Shown: positions 7,051 through 14,746 of the stretch, piece by piece
How the letters are laid out: each line of letters begins with the position of its first letter
Numbering within the stretch: the stretch's first letter is position 1
Source: Flavobacteriaceae bacterium UBA5079
GTDB taxonomy: Bacteria > Bacteroidota > Bacteroidia > Flavobacteriales > Flavobacteriaceae
Reading direction: 5' to 3'
NCBI GenBank assembly: GCA_002414705.1
Contig: DIAL01000127.1
Coordinates: forward strand, 43,497-59,192
DNA length: 15,696 bases
Translations under genes and position numbers: made by a program
Notes under the pieces: generated by a model
What the model was told of the DNA's origin: nothing
The model's input: the letters and a program-made list of their open reading frames with translations, nothing else
The model's database searches: none

Positions 7051-8355
7051 TTATAATAATTCGGCTAATGATTTAGTTAGTGCTTTTCTGCTGTATTTTT
7101 GTAATCCGATTCCGTTTGACTGTAAACTACTCTTTTTAAATGAATCGTAATGCGAAACAATTTGTAATTTTAAAGTATCATAATCATCATATTTAAAATA
7201 GCTGCCTGTGTGGGTCTCTTTTAAAATAGTTGAAACGTCTGAACCATCAGGACCTAATGCAATTATAGGTCTTTCGGAAACCATATATTCAAATAACTTA
7301 CCAGGGATTATACAACGTGTATCTGGCGAATCTATTTCAATTAACAATAATACTTGTGATTTTTTTTGAAACCTAACAGCTTCTTCATGTGACACATAAC
7401 CAATTTCACTTATATAATTACTTAATCTATAATATTTAATAGACTTCAATATATCTTCACTCACAAAACCAACTAAATTCAGTTTAAAATCTGTTCCGAA
7501 ATTCGGTTTTTCAAGAATCAAATCGCTTAATACTTGCCATAAAATTTCAGGGTTACGTTTGGATAATAACGAGCCAATATGCGCTAATGTAAACTCGGAA
7601 TCCAATTCAGGTTTAACAACATGATTCACATCATAACCATTTGTAATAACCGAAATGGGTTTATTGGTTTTAGCTTCAAATTCTTCTTTTGTCACCTGAC
7701 TTGTTACTAATATCCTATCTGCCAGTGATAAAACATCCTGCTCTAATTGTTTATGCTTATTTTTAGCACGTTTAGTCAGTTTTAATTGCTTATGATAACC
7801 AATAGTCGTCCAAGGATCACGAAAGTCTGCTAACCAATTCAAGTTTAGTTTCCTTTTTAGCTCTAAACCTATTAAATGCAAGCTATGTGGTGGTCCAGTG
7901 GTAATAATGGTATCTATTCCTTCTGCTTTAATATAATCTTCCAAATAAGATACAGAAGGTTTCACCCAACTTTTTCGCGCATCAGGAATAAAGAAGTTTC
8001 CACGAATAAAAAGTAATAATTGCTCTAAAGCAGATTGTTTACCATTATTGGTAATAATTCCTTTACTAATCGTTTTTGTTTTCTTTTTTGAAAATAAACC
8101 AGCTAATTTATAAGGTTCTGAAATGGGTTGTTTTATAATTGTTACTGAACTTGGTATTTCAGATAACAAACTCTCATCAATAATTGGATAATTGGGGTTT
8201 TCTGGAATATAAACAATAGGTTCTATATTAAAATCTGGTAAATATTTTACAAATTTCAACCAACGCTGCACACCTGGACCTCCAGCTGGAGGCCAATAAT
8301 ACGTAACAATAAGAACCTTTTTGCGCACACTACTCCGTTTTACGTTTAAACCCAT
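7051..8355 (-). CDS. GT4-like glycosyltransferase (GT-B fold)
   Basis: Probable cytoplasmic sugar-nucleotide-dependent glycosyltransferase of 434 residues. The N-terminal Rossmann strand RKKVLIVTYYWPPAGG is followed by the GPGVQRWLKFVKYLP acceptor-side loop; ADFRDPWT lies mid-protein. The C-terminal domain has TNGYD, AHIGSL, and GKLFEYMVSERPIIALGPDG, the E-x-rich nucleotide-sugar-binding region of GT4 enzymes. The ATG at 8355 is preferred; the frame also has a GTG at 8367 (438 aa) and a GTG at 8328, one base past the preceding gene's stop, which fits the sequence alignment almost as well. With the 8355 start the gene overlaps the YfhO-family gene by 26 bases, and its stop abuts the flippase start. 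Donor and acceptor are unknown; its place suggests addition of a sugar to the lipid-linked glycan flipped by its neighbour. Confidence 0.85.
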   Translation of the reverse strand: MGLNVKRSSVRKKVLIVTYYWPPAGGPGVQRWLKFVKYLPDFNIEPIVYIPENPNYPIIDESLLSEIPSSVTIIKQPISEPYKLAGLFSKKKTKTISKGIITNNGKQSALEQLLLFIRGNFFIPDARKSWVKPSVSYLEDYIKAEGIDTIITTGPPHSLHLIGLELKRKLNLNWLADFRDPWTTIGYHKQLKLTKRAKNKHKQLEQDVLSLADRILVTSQVTKEEFEAKTNKPISVITNGYDVNHVVKPELDSEFTLAHIGSLLSKRNPEILWQVLSDLILEKPNFGTDFKLNLVGFVSEDILKSIKYYRLSNYISEIGYVSHEEAVRFQKKSQVLLLIEIDSPDTRCIIPGKLFEYMVSERPIIALGPDGSDVSTILKETHTGSYFKYDDYDTLKLQIVSHYDSFKKSSLQSNGIGLQKYSRKALTKSLAELL

Positions 8356-10741
8356 AAAACAAACCACCTAAAAATAGTAATCCGAAAATAACAGAACTCG
8401 CTAAGGCAATTGTGCTACCTGTTTTTATAACGTCTGGTTCAAACTTAAACTCAATTGTATGTTTGCCAGATGGAATATGCATAGCTCGTAACACATAGTT
8501 TACGCGTGTATAAGGCAATAACTCCCCATCTATATAAGCATTCCAACCATGATTATAATATATCTCCGAGAATACAGCAAAACCATCAACAGTTGACTCC
8601 GATTGATATTTAATATAGTCTGGTTTATATATTTCTACCTGAATAGTTGCAGATGAATCCGTTTGAAATATTTTGCTCTCCAACCCTTTCATGGACGTAA
8701 TAGCAACTTGTTTAGTATTTAAACTATCAAGCTTTAAAATTTCAGTGTTAGCATCAGTTACTTGTTCCAATTTAGTTACAAACCAGGCATTACCATTGGC
8801 ATCTGTATTGGTATAAGGGAATATGTTTTTGTCATCATCTTGTGCTATAATATATTTGGCATTCAACATATTCAATACATTTATGTTGTTTTGCAAAATA
8901 TAAAAATCATACAACTCATTAAAACGTTTTAATTTAGCAGCATGATATCCTGAAACCGAATTATGGAAATATGAAGCTCTTGCACCACCCGACGTTAGAT
9001 CTAAAACTCTAAAATGTTCAGGATCTTTTTGAATGGCTAAATCGGCAGCATTGGCTTGATACGGCTTATTTACCTGAATAGATGACACGAAATTATCATT
9101 ATTCACATAACGTCTATCCACACCTACTAAATCGAAAAGTATTAAACCAGCAAAAATGATAACTACTAATTTTTCAGAAAGCTTGTCTTTAATAAACAGA
9201 AAGATGGTTCCTGCTGAAAGCAATACAAGAATCAAGGTTCTCAAAGTGTCTTGTGTAAAAAATGCTTTTCTATCTTTTATAACAGCATCAACAAATTGTG
9301 GTCCATAATTCTGACGGTACAATCCATCATTAGCACCAACAAAATTAAATAATGATGATTTAAACAGTAAAAATAATACAGCCAAACCAGCTGTAATGAT
9401 AGCAGTATATTTTAAAGCCTTTAATTTTTCTTCTTGTTTCTCCAAAGGATTAAATAAGCGTACTAATCCAAAAATAGCCAGAATAGGAATGCATAATTCT
9501 AAAATAACTTGAATAGAACTTACCGCTCTAAACTTATTATACATAGGTACAAAATCAATAAAGAAATCGGTTAAAAATCCGAGATTCTTCCCATAAGATA
9601 ATAATAGCGATAAAACAGTTCCGCCAACTAACCACCATTTTAAGCGACCTTTCACTAAAAATAAGGCTAGAACAAAAAGAAACAAAACTACGGCTCCAAC
9701 GTAAGCTGGTGCTTCAACGATGGTCTGATCTCCCCAATATGTTGGTGTCTGTTTCACTTCTTGCATCGCTTGCAGTGGTGTAGCGCCAAGGGTTAGAAAA
9801 AAGTCGTAAGTAGCAGATTCTTTTCCAACGTCCTCATAACTTCCACCGCCTAAAAAACGTGGAATATATAAATTAAACGTTTCTAAAATTCCATAACTGT
9901 ATTCTGTTATATAATCCTTGTCTAATCCGGACGTAATTTCTTTAGGAGAACCATCTGGATTTATGGTTAAATCGCTTTGGCTTCGTGTACTTTCTGCAGC
10001 ATATTCTTGAGTAGCGAGAATATTTGTTGCATTTAATCCGATTGCCAAAACCACAGCAGCAGTCATAATTCCAACAGATTTAAAGTATTGAGGTAATATT
10101 TTTTTCTTGTAAGCATCTACCAAATAAGCAACACCTAAAACAAGTACCAAAAACATTAAATAATACGTCATTTGAAAGTGATTGGCTACCAATTCCAAAG
10201 CCATAGCAACTGCAGTAAGTAAAAATCCAGCAATATATTTTTGTCGGAATGTGAGTATAATACCACTTAAAACCAAAGGCATATAAGCAATGGCATGTGC
10301 TTTACTGTTATGACCAACACCTAATATGATAATTAAATAGGTTGAAAACCCAAATGCAAGCGCACCCAAAGCTGCCAACTTAAAGTCGACTTTTAGCGAT
10401 AATAACAAGATGTAAAACCCTATAAAATAAAGGAATAGATAATCCGCTGGCCGTGGCAAAAAGCGTAACGTTAAATCGAGTTGTTTAATATAGTTATGTG
10501 GATATTTTGCACCTAATTGATAGGTTGGCATTCCGCCAAAAGCACTATTGGTCCAATAGGTTTCGTTACCTGTTTCAGCTTTAAAGTCCTTTTGTTGTTT
10601 GGACATGCCAATATATTGTTTTATATCACTTTGATAAATCTCTTTACCTTTTAAAACAGGACTAAAATAAGCTAGTGAAATACAAATAAAACCTACTAAA
10701 ACAAGAATATGAGGTAGGCATTTTTTTATTGAAAATTGCAT
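8330..10741 (-). CDS. YfhO-family multi-membrane protein, probable GT-C glycosyltransferase
   Basis: Inner-membrane protein of 803 residues. The first membrane helix (about 10-28) is followed by an extracytoplasmic loop with QSDIKQYIGM; D39 is the candidate catalytic aspartate, matching the D-x3-QY pattern I associate with YfhO (PF09586) and the first-loop acidic residue of GT-C enzymes. About 11-13 helices follow up to about 570, interrupted by a large periplasmic region (about 245-340, with LDKDYITEYSYG and FNLYIPRFLGGGS). A soluble domain of about 200 residues follows, and a last helix (about 775-797) precedes a basic KRKTE end. In Firmicutes YfhO proteins glycosylate teichoic acids from polyprenyl-linked sugars; the acceptor here is unknown. 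Second gene of the operon, 29 bases after DUF4834. Family call firm, enzymatic role inferred. Confidence 0.85.
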   Translation of the reverse strand: MQFSIKKCLPHILVLVGFICISLAYFSPVLKGKEIYQSDIKQYIGMSKQQKDFKAETGNETYWTNSAFGGMPTYQLGAKYPHNYIKQLDLTLRFLPRPADYLFLYFIGFYILLLSLKVDFKLAALGALAFGFSTYLIIILGVGHNSKAHAIAYMPLVLSGIILTFRQKYIAGFLLTAVAMALELVANHFQMTYYLMFLVLVLGVAYLVDAYKKKILPQYFKSVGIMTAAVVLAIGLNATNILATQEYAAESTRSQSDLTINPDGSPKEITSGLDKDYITEYSYGILETFNLYIPRFLGGGSYEDVGKESATYDFFLTLGATPLQAMQEVKQTPTYWGDQTIVEAPAYVGAVVLFLFVLALFLVKGRLKWWLVGGTVLSLLLSYGKNLGFLTDFFIDFVPMYNKFRAVSSIQVILELCIPILAIFGLVRLFNPLEKQEEKLKALKYTAIITAGLAVLFLLFKSSLFNFVGANDGLYRQNYGPQFVDAVIKDRKAFFTQDTLRTLILVLLSAGTIFLFIKDKLSEKLVVIIFAGLILFDLVGVDRRYVNNDNFVSSIQVNKPYQANAADLAIQKDPEHFRVLDLTSGGARASYFHNSVSGYHAAKLKRFNELYDFYILQNNINVLNMLNAKYIIAQDDDKNIFPYTNTDANGNAWFVTKLEQVTDANTEILKLDSLNTKQVAITSMKGLESKIFQTDSSATIQVEIYKPDYIKYQSESTVDGFAVFSEIYYNHGWNAYIDGELLPYTRVNYVLRAMHIPSGKHTIEFKFEPDVIKTGSTIALASSVIFGLLFLGGLFYGFKRKTE

Positions 10742-10749
10742 GAAATTGG

Positions 10750-10779
10750 ATTAATCAATGAAAGCGAAAATTAATCAAT
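10750..10779. repeat. Direct repeat of 10 bp flanking the DUF4834 stop
   Basis: ATTAATCAAT occurs at 10750-10759 and 10770-10779, 20 bp apart. The right copy covers the last codons and stop of the DUF4834 gene, so on the coding strand the sequence ATTGATTAAT, which includes an in-phase-looking TAA, appears twice. Likely a small duplication remnant. Confidence 0.7.
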
Positions 10780-11058
10780 TTCTTCGTAATCTACATATTC
10801 GCCAACGTTTTTATTTGAAGTATTTGATTGAGGCACTTTATCTATAATGGTTTCTCCTTCATTTTTTGGAGGTTGTTGCTGTTGTTTTTGGTTAAACTGT
10901 TGCCCGAATTGCTGACCAAATTTTTCTTCAGCTTTTTTACTAACATAGCGCAATAAAGCAGGTGCAAATAATCGGGAAAGGATTTTTATACCATACCAAA
11001 CTAACAATATAATTAAAATTGTTTTTATCAAGCCTGTAAAAGATGCGTGTTGAAGCAT
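10771..11058 (-). CDS. DUF4834-family small membrane protein
   Basis: Function unknown. The 95-residue protein has one N-terminal membrane helix (about 10-27, LIKTILIILLVWYGIKIL), a basic/amphipathic stretch (RYVSKKAEEKFGQQFGQQF), a Gln-run linker (about 56-62) and a conserved-looking acidic C-terminus, VGEYVDYEEID. This composition and the ending match what I recall of flavobacterial DUF4834 proteins. It starts the glycan operon, 29 bases ahead of the YfhO-family gene, so it may be an accessory or scaffold for membrane glycosyl transfer (inference from position). The start is fixed by the short leader behind the TAnnTTTG match at 11074-11081. Confidence 0.8.
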   Translation of the reverse strand: MLQHASFTGLIKTILIILLVWYGIKILSRLFAPALLRYVSKKAEEKFGQQFGQQFNQKQQQQPPKNEGETIIDKVPQSNTSNKNVGEYVDYEEID

Positions 11059-11073
11059 ATCACTAAATTTTCA

Positions 11074-11081
11074 CAAAAATA
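11074..11081 (-). promoter_or_regulatory. Bacteroidota-type -7 element for the glycan operon
   Basis: Read on the - strand this is TATTTTTG, a match to TAnnTTTG, ending 15 bases before the DUF4834 ATG. No clear TTG is placed for the -33 box. It shares the 11059-11160 intergenic region with the divergent promoter at 11136. Confidence 0.4.
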
Positions 11082-11135
11082 CAATTCTTACTATTTAAAT
11101 TACCCCTTAAACACTTAAAAAAAATATAAAATATC

Positions 11136-11143
11136 TATATTTG
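11136..11143 (+). promoter_or_regulatory. Bacteroidota-type -7 element for the outer-membrane protein gene
   Basis: TATATTTG matches TAnnTTTG and ends 17 bases before the ATG at 11161. The -33 position shows only TTA (11115-11117), so the match is half convincing. Confidence 0.5.
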
Positions 11144-11160
11144 AAATCAAACATAAACTT

Positions 11161-12150
11161 ATGAAATCAATCAAAACCTATTTATTTCTACTTGTTTCGT
11201 TTACAACCCTTTATTCGTATGCGCAATATACAGAAGTCATAAATTCAAACAGACCTGGCGTTTCTAGAAGTGCATTTTCTGTTGGAACCAATGTTGTTCA
11301 GTTTGAAGTTGGTCCTTATATTTTAAATGAAAACCACAATCTTTTAAATAGAGAAGATAAAAGTTTTGGTGCCGACTTTGCTGTGCGTTATGGGTTATTA
11401 TTTCCGCAGTTAGAAATAAATATTGAAGGAACATTTCAATCTACAAATAGAAGTTATACCGGAATTGTAGCCAACGATGAAACCTTTAGTAATTTTAAAA
11501 CACTAACTGTTGGTGCTAAATATTTGGTTTATGATCCTTATAAAAACGCAGGCGAAGATAAACCGGATTTAAGAAGCTGGAAAGCAAACCATTCATTTAA
11601 ATGGAATCAGTTAATTCCAGCTGTTGCCGTTTATGCAGGTGCTAATTTTGATGCAAAAGATAATCCGTTTACAGCCGCAGAAATTGAAGGATTTAGTCCT
11701 AAAGTCATGGTTGGAACGCAAAATAATTTTGCAAGCGGCTGGGTATTAGTCACTAACTTTATTTTGGATAGAATAGGAACAGATCAATCTGATTTCTCAT
11801 TTATCTTAACACTTACTAAATCCATAACCGATCAGTGGGTATTATTTGGAGAGACCCAAAACATTAGTAGCGATTTTTATGCAGACAACTTAATTCGTTT
11901 TGGGGGTGCGTATTTATGGAGTAAAAATTTCCAGTTAGATACAGCCTTAACGTTTAATACAAAAGATACACCTTCAGTATTTGGCGTAACAATTGGTGCA
12001 TCATATCGTTTAGATTTCCATAAAGACAAGGAAGGAAAAGATGGAACTTCTGCTGATGAGGAGTTAGAACGACGTGAAAATAAATCGCGCGGCAAAAACA
12101 AAAATAAGCGCGAAAAAGAGGATACTGATTTTGATGATGGTTTAAATTAG
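11161..12150 (+). CDS. Outer-membrane beta-barrel protein, Phenol_MetA_deg/transporter-like
   Basis: Protein of 329 residues with a signal peptide (about 1-21, ending YSYA-Q). INSNRPGVSRSAFSVGTNVVQ (split here as NRPG and the following alternating strands) near the N-terminus is the pattern of the 'putative MetA-pathway of phenol degradation' family (PF13557), a vaguely defined outer-membrane barrel group. Amphipathic alternating strands continue to about residue 288, ending ASYRLDF. The name of that family should not be taken as evidence for phenol degradation. The last 40 residues are a charged tail, with KSRGKNKNKREKE followed by DTDFDD, outside any barrel. The gene has a TAnnTTTG element 17 bases upstream and lies 14 bases ahead of the GNAT-like gene, so they probably share a transcript. 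Barrel prediction good, substrate unknown. Confidence 0.75.
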   Translation: MKSIKTYLFLLVSFTTLYSYAQYTEVINSNRPGVSRSAFSVGTNVVQFEVGPYILNENHNLLNREDKSFGADFAVRYGLLFPQLEINIEGTFQSTNRSYTGIVANDETFSNFKTLTVGAKYLVYDPYKNAGEDKPDLRSWKANHSFKWNQLIPAVAVYAGANFDAKDNPFTAAEIEGFSPKVMVGTQNNFASGWVLVTNFILDRIGTDQSDFSFILTLTKSITDQWVLFGETQNISSDFYADNLIRFGGAYLWSKNFQLDTALTFNTKDTPSVFGVTIGASYRLDFHKDKEGKDGTSADEELERRENKSRGKNKNKREKEDTDFDDGLN

Positions 12151-12164
12151 ATGCTGAAAGATTT

Positions 12165-13283
12165 ATGATACAATTACATGAAGTAAAGAATAAAAAGGAA
12201 CTGAAGCAATTTGTAACGTTTCCATTTTCATTATATAAAGATTCAAAATACTGGGTACCTCCTATTATTTCTGATGAAGTGAGCACTTTAAGTGCGGATA
12301 AAAATCCAGCTTTTTTACATGCTGAAGCGCGTTATTTTCTAGCATTCAAAAATAACGAAATTGTTGGACGTATTGCTGCCATTGTAAATTGGACAGAAAT
12401 TAATGACCAAAAAGTTAAAAAAATGCGTTTTGGTTGGTTTGATACCATTGATGATTTAGACGTATCTAAAGCACTCATGGAAAAAGTAGCAGAAATAGGA
12501 AAACAACACAATTTAGAATATATAGAAGGTCCTGTTGGATTTTCTAATTTAGATAAAAATGGTGCGTTAACCGAAGGTTTTGATCATATTGGAACTATGG
12601 CAACTTGGTACAATCATCCATATTATATAGATCATTTTAATCATCTAGGGTTTGTTACTGAAAAAGAATATATAGAAAGTAAATTTTCGTTTATCAATCT
12701 CCCTATAGAACGTTTTGTGAGAGCTAACGAACTTATTTTAAAACGTTTTAAATTAAAAGCTGGTAGTTATACTAAAGCCAGTGAAATTATACCACATTTG
12801 GATAATATGTTTAATTTGTTCAACGACTCTTATTCTAAATTATCGTCATTCGTTCCTATATCAAATGCGCAACGGGATTATTTTAAAAAGAAATTTATCA
12901 ACTTTGTAAATCCAGAGTTTATCAAATTTGTATTTGATGAACATGATAAAATGGTAGCCTTTGCTATTGTTTTACCCTCGTTTTCAGAAGCCCTACAGGA
13001 AACTAAAGGGAAATTATTTCCGTTTGGATTTCTTAAATTACTAAAAGCTAAAAAAGCGAGTAAAACTGCTTTATTCTATTTAATTGGTGTAGATCCTCAT
13101 TATCAAAACAAAGGTGTTACTGCTGTTATTTTTAATGAAATGCATAAATCATTTACTAAATATGGTATTGAAACGTGTATTCGTTTACCCGAATTAGCTG
13201 ATAATCATGCATCACATCAAATTTGGAAAGATTTTGATACCAAAATTATTAAACGTCGAAAGACTTTTAAGAAAATGTTGTAA
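12165..13283 (+). CDS. GNAT-superfamily protein, YghO-like
   Basis: Cytoplasmic protein of 372 residues, probably two GNAT-like halves. The N-terminal half has WVPP (30-33), NPAFLHAEARYFLA (47-60), VGRIAAIVN (67-75), FGWFD (89-93), EGPVGFSN (121-128) and YNHPYY (149-154), the order I recall for E. coli YghO and its many uncharacterised relatives. The C-terminal half has an acetyl-CoA-loop-like GVDPHYQNKGV (308-318), here Q-x-x-G instead of the full Q/R-x-x-G-x-G/A, and then ADNHASHQIWKDF. An acyltransferase activity is likely but the substrate is unknown; some relatives are annotated only as hypothetical. It starts 14 bases after the barrel protein and ends four bases before a strong terminator. 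The ATG at 12165 gives the natural N-terminus of the family. Confidence 0.75.
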   Translation: MIQLHEVKNKKELKQFVTFPFSLYKDSKYWVPPIISDEVSTLSADKNPAFLHAEARYFLAFKNNEIVGRIAAIVNWTEINDQKVKKMRFGWFDTIDDLDVSKALMEKVAEIGKQHNLEYIEGPVGFSNLDKNGALTEGFDHIGTMATWYNHPYYIDHFNHLGFVTEKEYIESKFSFINLPIERFVRANELILKRFKLKAGSYTKASEIIPHLDNMFNLFNDSYSKLSSFVPISNAQRDYFKKKFINFVNPEFIKFVFDEHDKMVAFAIVLPSFSEALQETKGKLFPFGFLKLLKAKKASKTALFYLIGVDPHYQNKGVTAVIFNEMHKSFTKYGIETCIRLPELADNHASHQIWKDFDTKIIKRRKTFKKML

Positions 13284-13286
13284 AAC

Positions 13287-13324
13287 AACAAAAGCCGATT
13301 TTAAGATAAAAATCGGCTTTTGTT
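13287..13324. terminator. Bidirectional Rho-independent terminator between convergent genes
   Basis: Perfect 16-bp stem: AACAAAAGCCGATTTT (13287-13302) pairs with 13309-13324 around the 6-base loop AAGATA. The arms carry A and T runs on the outer ends, so transcripts in both directions end in U-rich RNA. It serves the GNAT-like gene (+) and the PLP condensing enzyme (-, stop at 13342). Confidence 0.92.
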
Positions 13325-13341
13325 ATATATAATCTTTAAGA

Positions 13342-14601
13342 TTACTTTTCCATGGCAGCTGTTACAGCAGCAGATAAACGCTTGTAGGTTCCGTTTTCTA
13401 AACGGGCTCTAATTGCATCAAAAGCTTCCAAAGTTATTTCAACATCCTCTAATGTATGAGTAGCAGTTGGTATCATTCGTAATAAAATTAATCCTTTAGG
13501 AATTACAGGATACACAACAATAGAACAGAAAATACCATAGTTTTCACGTAAGTCTTTTACTAAAGCCATAGCTTCAGGAATACTCCCTTTTAAATATACA
13601 GGTGTTACACAACTTTGAGTTGTACCAATATCAAAACCACGTGCTTTTAAACCCGACTGTAAAGCATCAACAATTTTCCAAAGGTTTTGCTTTAATTCTG
13701 GCATGGTACGTAACATATCTAAACGTTTTAACGCACCTACAACTAACTGCATTTGCAAAGATTTAGCAAACATTTGCGAGCGTAAGTTATATTTTAAATA
13801 ATCTATAATTTCTTTGTCAGCAGCAATAAAAGCACCCGTACTTGCCATAGATTTTGCAAACGTTGCAAAATATACATCAATATCGTCTTGAATGCCTTGC
13901 TCTTCACCTGCGCCTGCTCCAGTAGCACCAAGTGTACCAAATCCGTGTGCATCGTCAACAAAGAATCTGAAATTAAATTTTTTCTTTAATTCCACGATTT
14001 CTTTTAATCGACCTTGCTCACCACGCATACCAAACACGCCTTCTGAAATCACTAAAATTCCACCACCAGTTTGTTCTGCCATTTTAGTAGCACGCTCCAA
14101 GTTTTTTTCTAAACTTTCAACATCATTATGTTTATAAGTAAAACGCTTACCCATGTGTAAACGCACACCATCTATAATACAAGCGTGGGCATCCACATCA
14201 TAAACAATAATATCATCTTTGGATACTAAAGCGTCTATGGTAGAAACCATACCTTGATATCCAAAATTTAATAAGTATGCTGCTTCTTTATTAACAAAAG
14301 CAGCTAATTCATTTTGTAATTGTTCGTGAAGATCAGTGTGACCAGACATCATACGTGCTCCCATTGGATAAGCAGAACCGTAAGCTGCACCAGCTTCAGC
14401 ATCTACTTTACGAACTTCAGGATGGTTAGCTAAACCTAAATAATCGTTTATACTCCATGTTACGACCTCTTTTCCTTGGAATTTCATACGATTAGAAATT
14501 TCACCTTCTAATTTTGGGAATACGAAATAACCTTCGGCATGGGCAGCCCATTTTCCTAGAGGTCCTTTATCTCTATATATTTTATCAAATAAATCTCTCA
14601 T
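13342..14601 (-). CDS. Alpha-oxoamine synthase family PLP enzyme, probable cysteate fatty acyltransferase
   Basis: PLP-dependent acyl-CoA:amino-acid condensing enzyme (SPT/AONS/KBL family), 419 residues, cytoplasmic or membrane-associated. Visible family features are NDYLG (52-56), GHTDLHEQL (87-95), D135 and H139 in YDVDAHACIIDG, VDDAHGFG with D216 and H219, the PLP lysine K250 in TFAKSMAS, and RMIPTATHT near the end. The usual SMDGD stretch reads GMRGE (191-195). Possible products are a sphinganine-type base (with serine) or capnine (with cysteate). The next gene upstream on this strand is a cysteine-synthase-like enzyme, and such pairs in Flavobacteriaceae are linked to capnine and sulfonolipids, which in Flavobacterium johnsoniae are needed for efficient gliding. 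I therefore favour cysteate C-acyltransferase; serine palmitoyltransferase or 2-amino-3-ketobutyrate ligase remain possible. Confidence 0.85.
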   Translation of the reverse strand: MRDLFDKIYRDKGPLGKWAAHAEGYFVFPKLEGEISNRMKFQGKEVVTWSINDYLGLANHPEVRKVDAEAGAAYGSAYPMGARMMSGHTDLHEQLQNELAAFVNKEAAYLLNFGYQGMVSTIDALVSKDDIIVYDVDAHACIIDGVRLHMGKRFTYKHNDVESLEKNLERATKMAEQTGGGILVISEGVFGMRGEQGRLKEIVELKKKFNFRFFVDDAHGFGTLGATGAGAGEEQGIQDDIDVYFATFAKSMASTGAFIAADKEIIDYLKYNLRSQMFAKSLQMQLVVGALKRLDMLRTMPELKQNLWKIVDALQSGLKARGFDIGTTQSCVTPVYLKGSIPEAMALVKDLRENYGIFCSIVVYPVIPKGLILLRMIPTATHTLEDVEITLEAFDAIRARLENGTYKRLSAAVTAAMEK

Positions 14602-14627
14602 AAAGCTATTAATGTAGTTAGATGTTG

Positions 14628-14635
14628 CAAAATTA
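14628..14635 (-). promoter_or_regulatory. Bacteroidota-type -7 element for the condensing enzyme
   Basis: On the - strand TAATTTTG matches TAnnTTTG and ends 26 bases before the ATG at 14601. With the terminator-like hairpin just upstream it suggests separate transcription from the cysteine-synthase-like gene. No -33 TTG found. Confidence 0.45.
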
Positions 14636-14679
14636 GATATTTAATATTTCACAGCATAATAATTTTACGTTCTATTATT

Positions 14680-14725
14680 AACAACAAATGATAGTTAACT
14701 AAAAATATTTAAAGCTAACTATCAT
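14680..14725 (-). terminator. Terminator or attenuator between the two PLP-enzyme genes
   Basis: Arms ATGATAGTTA (14688-14697) and TAACTATCAT (14716-14725) form a 10-bp stem, extended by two pairs beyond one A-C mismatch. On the - strand the second arm is followed by TTTGTTGTT, a U-rich tail, so it suits termination of the cysteine-synthase-like transcript. The rest of the 145-base gap holds the -7 element at 14628 and no gene. Confidence 0.55.
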
Positions 14726-14746
14726 CTGCTGTGTATGATGACATAC

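Noticed and set aside
11877..12286. Open - strand frames opposite the barrel and GNAT-like genes
   Set aside because: They overlap two well-supported + strand genes and their junction, with no family features and no promoter.
13892..14137. Open + strand frame opposite the condensing enzyme
   Set aside because: Pro/Ser-rich translation of the complement of a conserved PLP-enzyme core; a shadow frame.
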